A DNA stretch of 10,666 nucleotides, taken from CAZSGN01 sp964606415 (lineage in GTDB: Bacteria; Bacteroidota; Bacteroidia; Bacteroidales; JBBRXJ01). Shown here one piece after another: positions 1 to 7,225 of this stretch (within the stretch, counting starts at the first letter, position 1; each line of letters begins with the position of its first letter). Where the stretch lies: contig CAZSGN010000087.1 of NCBI GenBank assembly GCA_964606415.1, forward strand, positions 1-10,666, written 5' to 3'. The translations under genes were made by a program, and so were the position numbers. The notes beneath the pieces were generated by a model that did not search any database, was not told where the DNA came from, and saw only the letters and a program-made list of their open reading frames with translations.

Positions 1-3
1 AAT

Positions 4-56
4 ATTTAAACTACATTTAAACTACATGTACAACAATATTTTAACAATTTTAACAA
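4..56. repeat. Two short AT-rich tandem duplications
   Basis: An 11-bp unit (ATTTAAACTAC) is present twice in tandem at 4-14 and 15-25. A 9-bp unit (TTTTAACAA) is present twice in tandem at 39-47 and 48-56. Between them lies the 8-bp palindrome TACATGTA (23-30). The stretch is downstream of the minus-strand YD-repeat gene and is cut by the window edge, so its relation to the next gene cannot be seen. No GC-rich hairpin terminator is visible between 1 and 122. Confidence 0.6.
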
Positions 57-122
57 CGTGGTGAAACAAAACATTTAACCATTAAAATAAGAGTAGAACC
101 TTTTTATTTTTGACATCCCTAA

Positions 123-1097
123 TCAATAAAATTCGTAGGTATATTTAAAAAGAACCTTATAATTGTAACTGGCATAAAAACAATCTACAGCAGTACAAAG
201 TCCTTTTTCATTATAAGAATATGCTTTTGAAGAAAAATCTTGAGAAGACCGTTTCCTGTAATATTCATTTTTTAACCTTCCGGAGTTATCATACTCATAA
301 CGGGCAATAGCAAATTCATCTTCTCCCGGTTCAGTCTTCATCACCTCCACAAGAAGGCCATTATTATATTTATATTTTTTATGATATGCCAAATCTGTTC
401 CATTGTACTTTTTCTCAAACAACTTTTGATTCCGGTCATTATATTCATAGATAAGCTTTTCTTTAACTTTAGAATCCTTCCCAGGCAAATATTCAATATT
501 CTCAATCAAATTATTATTTTTATCAAAAGCCTGCTCCATCTTAAACTGGAAAGCACCATCAGCATCATATACTTTTAATATTCGATGCCTTGGATCTTTA
601 TATTCAAAAATTCGTTCCTGAAATAACTGATCACTTACATTATAAATAATTTTCTGAAGCTGTCCCTGTCCATTATATTTATAAATATTTTTATAATTAC
701 TGGCACCATCAAACCCGACCTCTTTTAGTTTATTTCCCTCATCATCATACTTATAAGCCTTTTTATAGGTTATCTTATCCCGTTTGGCGTCGTATCTAAC
801 ATACCCACTATTATATCCATTTTGATCATACTTATAGCTTTCCATTGAAAACATATCCCCATTAGACTTATAACTGATAACCTCAGAGACATGACCATTT
901 TCATCATATTTTACAAACTCATTTTTATATCCTTTTTCTTTTGGAGAACCATCAGCATATGCATGATTCCACTTAACCCTGTTTTTTATATTGTATTTTT
1001 GAATATGTTTTTCACTTTGTTGCTCAAAAACATCCTCTTGCGATGTTAATACAGCTCCAGAAAAGAAAAACAAAATAAGAAAAAATAAACACCTCAT
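123..1097 (-). CDS. Secreted YD-like repeat protein (324 aa)
   Basis: The product starts with a hydrophobic signal peptide (about residues 1-19, MRCLFFLILFFFSGAVLTS), so it should be exported. The rest is a chain of degenerate repeats about 25 residues apart, each centred on a Y-x-Y-(D/N)-x-x-G-x-L type motif: KYDENGHV (63-70), KYDQNGYN (89-96), KYDDEGNK (116-123), KYNGQGQL (140-147), then weaker copies near 190, 217, 242, 267 (YEYDNSGRL) and 293. These resemble RHS/YD repeats, which build beta-sheet shells or extended strands. There is no toxin tip domain, no RHS core and no obvious T9SS C-terminal sorting domain. Tyr, Lys and Asn are very common. The start ATG sits about 27 bp from a Bacteroidota-type -7 box. 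The gene is separated by 270 bp from the phosphatase upstream of it. Export and repeats are seen directly. Function is unknown, with a surface or periplasmic structural or binding role only a guess. Confidence 0.85.
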   Translation of the reverse strand: MRCLFFLILFFFSGAVLTSQEDVFEQQSEKHIQKYNIKNRVKWNHAYADGSPKEKGYKNEFVKYDENGHVSEVISYKSNGDMFSMESYKYDQNGYNSGYVRYDAKRDKITYKKAYKYDDEGNKLKEVGFDGASNYKNIYKYNGQGQLQKIIYNVSDQLFQERIFEYKDPRHRILKVYDADGAFQFKMEQAFDKNNNLIENIEYLPGKDSKVKEKLIYEYNDRNQKLFEKKYNGTDLAYHKKYKYNNGLLVEVMKTEPGEDEFAIARYEYDNSGRLKNEYYRKRSSQDFSSKAYSYNEKGLCTAVDCFYASYNYKVLFKYTYEFY

Positions 1098-1124
1098 ATA
1101 ATCATCATTAAAAAGTCATTACTA

Positions 1125-1153
1125 CAAAAATATAAATAAATATACAAAACAAT
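1125..1153 (-). promoter_or_regulatory. Putative Bacteroidota promoter for the YD-repeat gene
   Basis: On the minus strand TATTTTTG (1125-1132) fits the Bacteroidota -7 consensus TAnnTTTG exactly. An ATTG (1150-1153) lies 17 bp upstream, as a -33 TTG element would. The predicted transcript would have a short leader of roughly 20 nt before the ATG at 1097. The region is AT-rich, so a chance match is possible. Confidence 0.4.
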
Positions 1154-1226
1154 TTAAGATTCTGTTCAAATCATTCAAAACAGTAATAACATCTAATAAC
1201 AACATCCAAATCACGCCCGAATGAAT

Positions 1227-1298
1227 CGTTATAACGCTTTATTCGTATTGCTCAACTTGGGCAACAGGAATTTTATTTAAGGATATAGATTATAACGC
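1227..1298. repeat. Intergenic palindrome cluster
   Basis: The 270-bp gap between the phosphatase and YD-repeat genes (1098-1367) has no convincing ORF but carries ordered small repeats. There is a perfect 10-bp palindrome CGTTATAACG (1227-1236). There is a 17-bp near-palindrome TTGCTCAACTTGGGCAA (1248-1264; one T-G mismatch and a 1-nt centre). The 9-mer TTATAACGC occurs as a direct repeat at 1229-1237 and 1290-1298. This could be an operator, a structured RNA segment, or the remnant of a small mobile repeat. The 17-bp motif recurs, inverted, at 10644-10660. Confidence 0.5.
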
Positions 1299-1367
1299 AT
1301 TGATTTTTAATCTTTTAACAAAGATTCCATCCATCCAAATAAACAGAAAATAAAAAACCAGTATTTT

Positions 1368-4300
1368 TCAAATCCGCAACCCCATTATCAGGATATCATC
1401 CATTTGCTCAAAGCCAAGCATCCAGTCAGATAACTCTTCGTCCAGTACTTTATGTTGCCTGTCCATTGGCATTTTATGTATTTCCAGTAACTTATTCAGA
1501 AACCGTCTTTTGGAATATTTTTTAGTTTTGGATATACCTCCTAATTGATCAGGATAACCATCAGAAAATATATAAATACAATCCCCTTTTTTTAGTTCAA
1601 TGGCATGGCGCTTAAAAAAAACTTCACCCGGATTAAGGTAAGAACCAATAGAATTCCGCTCGGCCTTATAAATAATCAAACGATTATCTCTGATAATATA
1701 TAAATTATTAAAAGCACCTGAATATTCCAGCGTCATATTATCCTGATCCAGTTTACATAACGCAAGATCCATCCCATCCCGGGAACCAGTATTCGACCGT
1801 CTTAAAATTCTTTTCACCTCGATATCAAGAAAATTCAATATTTCATCTGTATGAATCAGATGTTGCTCCTTAATAGCCTGGTTCATAACCATATACCCAA
1901 CAACACTCATAAGAGCTCCGGGGACACCATGTCCTGTGCAATCTACCACAGAAAAGAAAACATCATTATTTTCTTCATTGTTGAAAAAAACAGGACCAGT
2001 CATCCGTTCTATATAATAAAAATCACCACTAAGAATAGCCTTTGGCTTAAATAATATTAATGACTCGGGAAGCATATCCTCAACCACATCAGGGGTAGGC
2101 AATATCGCTGATTGTATTTTAGTGGCATATTCAATACTATCTGTCAAGTCTTTATTTTGCGCCTCTAATAACTTTGTTTGTTTTTCAATTTTATTTCGTT
2201 GATCCTCTAAAATATTTTTCTGCTCAATCACTTCAGCAGTTCTTTCCTGCACCCTTTCTTCGAGTCTTTGTTGCAAGCGCTCCATTCGTTTGGCTCTTCG
2301 GAAATATAAATAAACAAGTAGAAATAAAACCAATATAAACGCAGATAAACGAAACCACCATGTTTGCCAAAAAGGAGACCTGATCATCACTTTTAAACTT
2401 GCAGGTTCAGCAGACCAAATACCTCTTGGCCCTTTACCTATAACCCTGAAAACATAATCACCCGGGGCAAGATTCTGATAACTCACCGAAGTCTGCTCTC
2501 CAACATGATTCCACCTGGACTCAACACCTTCCAGCATACAAGCATACTCATTAGCATCACCATCATTAAAATTCAGCAATGCATATTCAAAAGTAATAAA
2601 ATTCTGATCATGAGAAAGTTCAATATAATCAAGGTAAGGAATTGTTTTGTCAAAATCATCAACATCATCCAAATGGTTAAATGATTCATTCATTACAGAG
2701 ATAGAAGAAATAACCATTGGATCATTATAAAAATCCGTTTGTACATCAAAAGGTTCAAAAAAGACAGTTCCTTCTGCACTCCCAAAATAAATAACATCAT
2801 CCTTTTCAAGAGAAACATCTTCCATAAAGTAATTATTCAATCCGAATTGGCTTCCAAACACCATAAAATCCATAGTAGCCTTATTTAACCTGACAAGCCC
2901 CTTCCTGCCTGTTGATAACCAAAGCATCCCTTCATCATCCTTTTCAATGGCCATCACAGAATAAGCCTTAAGTTTATCTAATTCCGGATAATCCTCAACT
3001 TCACCTGTTTTCATATTAATACAGGTCAATCCGTTCAAAAGCCCGACCCATAATAAATGCTCATCTATTAATAATGATTTAATAAAAAAACCATTTATAT
3101 AAAAAGGGGAGGATTTCTTATGCCTGGGAGAATACTCCATAAAAGTCTTTCTATCCTTATCCATCCGCCAAACCCCATTTTCTTTTGTAGCCAGCCAAAG
3201 GGCGCCATTAAATTCTCTTATTACTCTGACATGCTCAAGCTCATGATTTAAGGAATCAGGTATATCATACCGGGTAAACGACCCTGTCCTCCTATCTAGT
3301 AATTCCAGGCCATTTATTGTACCTAACCAGAATAAATCGGGAACCTCTTCATCCTGATGAATATCAAATATCTGGCCCCCTATCTTTTCACGAGAATAAT
3401 GCTCTTTAATTCTTACAGGCTCGCCATTTAAAACACTGACATCAATAATAGTCAGCCCCCTATTCCATGAAGCAATCCAAAGTTCATTCTTTTTCCAGAA
3501 AAGAGCAGCAATACGATTATCCTTAATAAAATCGGTATTATATTCCGAATAATGCTCGACTTTTCCTGATTTCAGGTGCACCCTGTTTAACCCCCCGGTT
3601 TTTGTTCCAATCCAGATCGTCCCGAAAGGATCAGGCTCAAGGCATTCAACAACAGACCCCCATAAACTACTCTCAAAAGAACTGCCCTGCCGTAATAATC
3701 CAAAACGAAAAGATAAATTAGTTTTATCAAGACCAAGACCAGTCCCTATCCATAATTTTTTATTGCTCGTTTCAAAAACCGAAAAAATACCACTATTACT
3801 AATAGAGTACGGATCAACCCGGTCATGGGAGAAAACATCAAAACAGTCATCCTGCTGAACATATCTGTTTAAACCTTTATTAGTCCCAATCCAGATCTCG
3901 CCTCTTGAATCAGAATAAATATCTATCACAATATTAGCCGAAAGCGATTTATCATCTGCCGGATCATTAACATAATAATCCATGCTATCGGTTTCAGCAT
4001 TCAATTTAATCAGGCCATTCGTCAAGCCAACCCAAATATTACCCAAGTAGTCTATTTCCAGGCATAAACCACTGGCATCTTCTTTCTCATAATCAATATG
4101 CCAGGCGCTATCATTTAGAGGATCATACACAAAAAGCGTGTCAGAAGCAAAACTAGTCATCCATATCTTCCCGTCATCACCAATCAACATATCACTAACA
4201 TTATTTATTTCGGGTAAACGATATAATTCATTGGCTTTTATTAAGGAATGATCTGTAAGATTAAGAATAAAAATATTATCCTCAGAACTAATCCATAACT

Positions 4301-4715
4301 CCTGAGCATCTTCCCGCACTAAAATATCAGTCACATGTGACCCTTCCAGTCCATCACATTCAATTTTAATAATATCACCCTGTTTTAGATTGTATCTCCA
4401 TAAGCCATGCTTAGAAGTACCTATCCATAAAAAGCCTTGATGATCAAGCTTTAAGGACTTGACATTTGTGAATGGAATTTGATGGCCTGTTGTCTTATAA
4501 GATACATTATGGACTCTGTATCCATCATACATACATAAACCATGTCTTTTAGTTCCGAGCCATAAGAACCCTTTATTATCCTGCGCCATGCATTCAACAA
4601 TCAGGTTACTGCCATTAACATCCGTGTTGACATGGTTAAATTTCAAATTACTCCATTGGGCCATTAAAATGGAAGAAAAGAAAAAGAAATTAAGTAACAA
4701 AAAGAACCAACGCAT
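1368..4715 (-). CDS. Two-propeller/Y_Y_Y transmembrane sensor with SpoIIE (PP2C) phosphatase
   Basis: This is a one-component membrane sensor whose output is predicted to be Ser/Thr dephosphorylation in the cytoplasm. Numbering is from the ATG at 4715. Signal peptide 1-19. Fourteen blade motifs of the form G-x-(I/L)-W-(I/L/V)-G-T between about 49 and 646 suggest two seven-bladed propellers. A Y_Y_Y domain follows at about 713-778 (YACMLEGVESRWNHVG and GDYVFRVIGKGPRGIWS). A single membrane helix lies at about 787-806 and a charged coiled coil at 808-858. After the linker motif DSIEYATKIQSAILP, a SpoIIE-type PP2C domain fills 885-1115, with the metal-binding Asp motifs SGDFYY (D898), VDCTGHG (D925), FSDGYPD (D1052) and MDDILIM (D1107) all present. 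In Bacteroidota the same outer half is usually joined to a histidine kinase. The frame stays open to a GTG at 4751, but starting there adds 12 residues before the signal peptide, so the ATG at 4715 is preferred. Ligand and phosphoprotein target are not visible. Confidence 0.93.
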   Translation of the reverse strand: MRWFFLLLNFFFFSSILMAQWSNLKFNHVNTDVNGSNLIVECMAQDNKGFLWLGTKRHGLCMYDGYRVHNVSYKTTGHQIPFTNVKSLKLDHQGFLWIGTSKHGLWRYNLKQGDIIKIECDGLEGSHVTDILVREDAQELWISSEDNIFILNLTDHSLIKANELYRLPEINNVSDMLIGDDGKIWMTSFASDTLFVYDPLNDSAWHIDYEKEDASGLCLEIDYLGNIWVGLTNGLIKLNAETDSMDYYVNDPADDKSLSANIVIDIYSDSRGEIWIGTNKGLNRYVQQDDCFDVFSHDRVDPYSISNSGIFSVFETSNKKLWIGTGLGLDKTNLSFRFGLLRQGSSFESSLWGSVVECLEPDPFGTIWIGTKTGGLNRVHLKSGKVEHYSEYNTDFIKDNRIAALFWKKNELWIASWNRGLTIIDVSVLNGEPVRIKEHYSREKIGGQIFDIHQDEEVPDLFWLGTINGLELLDRRTGSFTRYDIPDSLNHELEHVRVIREFNGALWLATKENGVWRMDKDRKTFMEYSPRHKKSSPFYINGFFIKSLLIDEHLLWVGLLNGLTCINMKTGEVEDYPELDKLKAYSVMAIEKDDEGMLWLSTGRKGLVRLNKATMDFMVFGSQFGLNNYFMEDVSLEKDDVIYFGSAEGTVFFEPFDVQTDFYNDPMVISSISVMNESFNHLDDVDDFDKTIPYLDYIELSHDQNFITFEYALLNFNDGDANEYACMLEGVESRWNHVGEQTSVSYQNLAPGDYVFRVIGKGPRGIWSAEPASLKVMIRSPFWQTWWFRLSAFILVLFLLVYLYFRRAKRMERLQQRLEERVQERTAEVIEQKNILEDQRNKIEKQTKLLEAQNKDLTDSIEYATKIQSAILPTPDVVEDMLPESLILFKPKAILSGDFYYIERMTGPVFFNNEENNDVFFSVVDCTGHGVPGALMSVVGYMVMNQAIKEQHLIHTDEILNFLDIEVKRILRRSNTGSRDGMDLALCKLDQDNMTLEYSGAFNNLYIIRDNRLIIYKAERNSIGSYLNPGEVFFKRHAIELKKGDCIYIFSDGYPDQLGGISKTKKYSKRRFLNKLLEIHKMPMDRQHKVLDEELSDWMLGFEQMDDILIMGLRI

Positions 4716-4773
4716 GGTAAAATAATCTATATCCAAAAAAGACTCAGGCACATTGAATTAAACAAGGTGGTAA

Positions 4774-4791
4774 AAAGATCCGGAAATCTTT
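4774..4791 (-). terminator. Weak AT-rich hairpin after the 338-aa gene
   Basis: On the minus strand AAAGAT and ATCTTT pair across a 6-nt loop (TTCCGG), and the 3' arm runs into a T5 tract. It sits 16 bp past the stop of the 338-aa gene and before the phosphatase start. The stem has only one G-C pair, so it would terminate weakly at best and would not rule out read-through into the phosphatase gene. Confidence 0.2.
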
Positions 4792-4806
4792 ATTCCATTA
4801 AACAAA

Positions 4807-5823
4807 TCAACCTGCGTAATGCTTTTCCAGTTTTTCTTTAAAAATATCTTTATTCACCTCATTAATATTTTGAATAATTTTCTTGATGGTCTCACGCCTT
4901 CGTTCAAGGGTAGGTTCATCAGTACGGCTGGCATCAGAAAAGACAATTTTCTCTATGTGATAACCTTTTTCATCCAACTTCAATGCAACAGCGGCATTAT
5001 AATTTTCAAACACAATCACAGAGGGCAGCCGATTTTTACTGTATTCCATTACCCCTTTCAAAACCATGTGTTTAATATATTTAATCTGAGGCTTTCCTAA
5101 ATAATTAGCACCTAATAACAACTTCACAAGATCAATCCGGGCTATTTTGTATACTTCCTTATTTTTAATCATCCGTTTGTATTTCCTGTTATTGGTATTT
5201 ACAAAGAGATCGGTCCACTTTTCCGGCAGGTAATTCAAATCTCCCAACGAATTATTTTCATCGCGGATTTCATATTCTTTGTGTGCCTTTCGTTGGTTAA
5301 CCGGAATATAATACTCCCATCTCTTAGTCCGCTCCCAGCTTTCTGTCGGAGGATCCGGTTTCCAATTCGTTTCCGGCCTTTTCATCAAAGGCGAACGTAT
5401 AGACAAATAGTCATTTTCAATCGCATATAATAAAGTATTAACAAAATGGACAAAATCGCCCCCAATAGAACCATGAATAGCACTCCACAACGTTTTTTCC
5501 TGAGAGGAATCTTTCATAACCATCGCTGAATCAGTCTTAATCGTATCTATTCCCAATTCTACCCCTTTCTTTTTCAATTTTGAAATAAAATGCTCACTTA
5601 GGTTGGTAGGATAGTAAGTAATATTATTAAAACGAGTATTCCGGTCTGCATCAGTATGATGTAAATTCCTGACATTATACACATAAATGGAATCATTCTC
5701 CATTTTTAATTCAATACTATAATCAGCATCCCAGTTCATTTCCTTAATTTGGGACATTGAAGCATCCTGTGCATAAATACCGAAAGGAATAAAAATTAAA
5801 AAGAAATAATAAAGTTGTTTCAT
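4807..5823 (-). CDS. Exported protein of unknown function (338 aa)
   Basis: I do not recognise a family. A clean signal peptide is present (residues 1-18, hydrophobic core YYFFLIFIPFGIYA, then QD), so the mature protein should be periplasmic or outer-membrane exposed. No lipobox Cys and no second membrane helix are seen. The middle is rich in Trp, Pro and charge (W154, W163, W169, then YYIPVNQR at 171-178). The segment 222-263 looks helical, followed by a probable beta hairpin (about 268-297, VIVFENYNAAVALKLDEKG) and a long basic/acidic helix to the C-terminus (304-336). It lies directly upstream of the propeller-phosphatase on the same strand, 91 bp from that gene's preferred start, so the two may share a transcript. 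That makes an accessory or sensing partner possible, but only by position. The start ATG is the first after the upstream intergenic region and fits the signal peptide. Confidence 0.85.
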   Translation of the reverse strand: MKQLYYFFLIFIPFGIYAQDASMSQIKEMNWDADYSIELKMENDSIYVYNVRNLHHTDADRNTRFNNITYYPTNLSEHFISKLKKKGVELGIDTIKTDSAMVMKDSSQEKTLWSAIHGSIGGDFVHFVNTLLYAIENDYLSIRSPLMKRPETNWKPDPPTESWERTKRWEYYIPVNQRKAHKEYEIRDENNSLGDLNYLPEKWTDLFVNTNNRKYKRMIKNKEVYKIARIDLVKLLLGANYLGKPQIKYIKHMVLKGVMEYSKNRLPSVIVFENYNAAVALKLDEKGYHIEKIVFSDASRTDEPTLERRRETIKKIIQNINEVNKDIFKEKLEKHYAG

Positions 5824-6058
5824 GTTTTTATTTTAACAAGTATATTTATAATAATTATATGTTCTAAACAAGATATCCGAAATTAAATAAAACCATCTCA
5901 TTTTCGACAAAACTTAGCTGTTTTTTTTTATTTTTTTGACAAACAAAAATATATCATGCTTTTTATCAATACTATTAAATAATGAAAGAAAAAACAACGT
6001 TATCAATTAACAAAACCATTATCTTTACAGTACTTTTAAATCAAAAAGCTTTGTTACC
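5824..6058. other. Divergent intergenic region with poly-T tract
   Basis: This 235-bp spacer must hold the promoters for the 338-aa protein (minus) and the thioredoxin lipoprotein (plus). It is very AT-rich and contains T9-A-T7 at 5921-5937, immediately followed by GACA. On the minus strand TATACTTG (5837-5844) matches the -7 consensus with one mismatch, but would give a leader of only a few nucleotides. No ORF or GC-rich hairpin is seen. Confidence 0.5.
6020..6027 (+). promoter_or_regulatory. Putative -7 box for the thioredoxin lipoprotein/lpxH pair
   Basis: TATCTTTA matches the Bacteroidota -7 consensus TAnnTTTG at all but the last base, and lies 31 bp before the ATG at 6059. A clear -33 TTG is not seen at the usual spacing, so this is a tentative call. 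Confidence 0.3.
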
Positions 6059-7225
6059 ATGAGAACCGGACATTTTTTCAGCTTTATTCTGATATCTTTA
6101 TTTTTTTTTACCGCTTGCCAACGAGACAGAAATAATCTTTTCATATCCGGAGAGATATTAAAAGCGGATAAACAGATCATTTACCTAAAAAAACTGGGTA
6201 AAGAAAAAGATACAATCCTGGACTCAACGCTTATTAAAAATAATACTTTTGAACTTAAAGGAAACATTGCTCGCCCAACCTTTTTATCTCTTGAACTTAA
6301 AAAAGGAAAAGGAATAACCCTTATAGCTCACCCCGGAGACGATATTGTTGCCAGAAGCAAAGCACCAAAAATAAATCAGAACTATCACATCGAAGGCTCG
6401 CCCGAATCAGAAACCATTATGAAGTTAAATCAAAAGATGGAGGTTTATTACAAAAAAGTTGATTCATTAGGAAAAGTTTACCGGGACCTTCAAGACAGCG
6501 TGCCTTTAAGAACACTCAGAACAAGGCTGGATAGCATCTACGAGAAATACTACAATATAGCCAAAGAAGAAGTGTTAACCTATATTGATAACAACAAAAA
6601 CAAGCTAGCTGGTTTAATTGCCCCGTATCAGCAAAAGGACCCCAAAGAATTCATGATCAAATGGGAAGAAAACTTACCTCTTTTACAAGAAATGGATAGT
6701 ATTTTAAGTGAAAAATATCCCGATCACGAATCTGTCAAACTATTTCATCAACAATTACAAGAGTTGATTGCTAAACAACAATTCCAGCAAAAAAGGAGAT
6801 CAACACTATCCCCTGGTCGTCAAAGTCCAGAGATAGAATTACCGGATACGTCGGGAAAAAATATTTCTCTCTCTGAACTAAAAGGAAATTATGTTTTGCT
6901 GGATTTTTGGGCCTCATGGTGTCACCCTTGCCGTAAGAACAACGAACAACTGGTTAATATTTACCGGAAATTCAATCCTGAAGGCTTTGAAATCTACCAG
7001 GTCTCACTTGACAAAAAGACGAAATCATGGATCAATGCCATTGAAAAAGATCAATTAAACTGGTATCATGTGAGTGATCTTAAAATGTGGGAATCAACAG
7101 TGGTCCCTTTATATAATATAAATAACATCCCTGCCAACTATCTTCTTGACCCCCATGGCCATATTATAGAAAAAAATTTATATGGAGAACAATTAGCGGA
7201 AAAGTTAAAAGAATTAATCAAATGA
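6059..7225 (+). CDS. TlpA/ResA-like thioredoxin lipoprotein with DUF4369-type N-domain
   Basis: Predicted periplasm-facing thiol-disulfide oxidoreductase anchored by lipid. Residues 1-20 form a type II signal peptide with a lipobox ending FFFTAC (C20). Residues about 27-115 look like the DUF4369 domain that precedes many Bacteroidota thioredoxins (an early beta-rich segment with the D-S-x-x-I-x-N-x-x-F-x-x-x-G pattern at 55-68). A charged helical linker follows (about 118-250). The C-terminal AhpC/TSA-thioredoxin fold runs from about 255 to 388 with the active site WASWCHPCR (C288, C291) and the cis-Pro loop NIPANY (P358). Both catalytic cysteines are present, so it should be redox active; reduction of periplasmic protein disulfides is the usual role of this family. 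Its stop overlaps the lpxH start (ATGA, 7222-7225), indicating translational coupling. No Shine-Dalgarno is evident, as is common in this phylum. The partner protein is unknown. Confidence 0.92.
   Translation: MRTGHFFSFILISLFFFTACQRDRNNLFISGEILKADKQIIYLKKLGKEKDTILDSTLIKNNTFELKGNIARPTFLSLELKKGKGITLIAHPGDDIVARSKAPKINQNYHIEGSPESETIMKLNQKMEVYYKKVDSLGKVYRDLQDSVPLRTLRTRLDSIYEKYYNIAKEEVLTYIDNNKNKLAGLIAPYQQKDPKEFMIKWEENLPLLQEMDSILSEKYPDHESVKLFHQQLQELIAKQQFQQKRRSTLSPGRQSPEIELPDTSGKNISLSELKGNYVLLDFWASWCHPCRKNNEQLVNIYRKFNPEGFEIYQVSLDKKTKSWINAIEKDQLNWYHVSDLKMWESTVVPLYNINNIPANYLLDPHGHIIEKNLYGEQLAEKLKELIK

Noticed and set aside
381..578. Plus-strand 65-codon ORF inside the YD-repeat gene
   Set aside because: It is the antisense shadow of a repeat-rich AT-biased gene; its Ile/Leu/Phe-rich translation has no recognisable domain.
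1248..1264. Integron attC-like site (GCTCAAC resembles RYYYAAC)
   Set aside because: The opposite core site GTTRRRY is not present at a proper distance, and there is no cassette or integrase in the window.
1851..2054. Plus-strand 67-codon ORF antisense to the phosphatase domain
   Set aside because: It overlaps conserved SpoIIE motifs on the other strand and has no features of its own.
4716..4751. Longer N-terminus of the propeller-phosphatase from the GTG at 4751
   Set aside because: It uses a rarer start codon and puts 12 polar/acidic residues before an otherwise normal signal peptide; the ATG at 4715 explains the sequence better.
4819..5100. Plus-strand 93-codon ORF antisense to the 338-aa gene
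   Set aside because: Its Phe/Ile-rich translation is typical of the complement of Lys/Asn-rich coding sequence; the minus-strand gene has a signal peptide and a better context.
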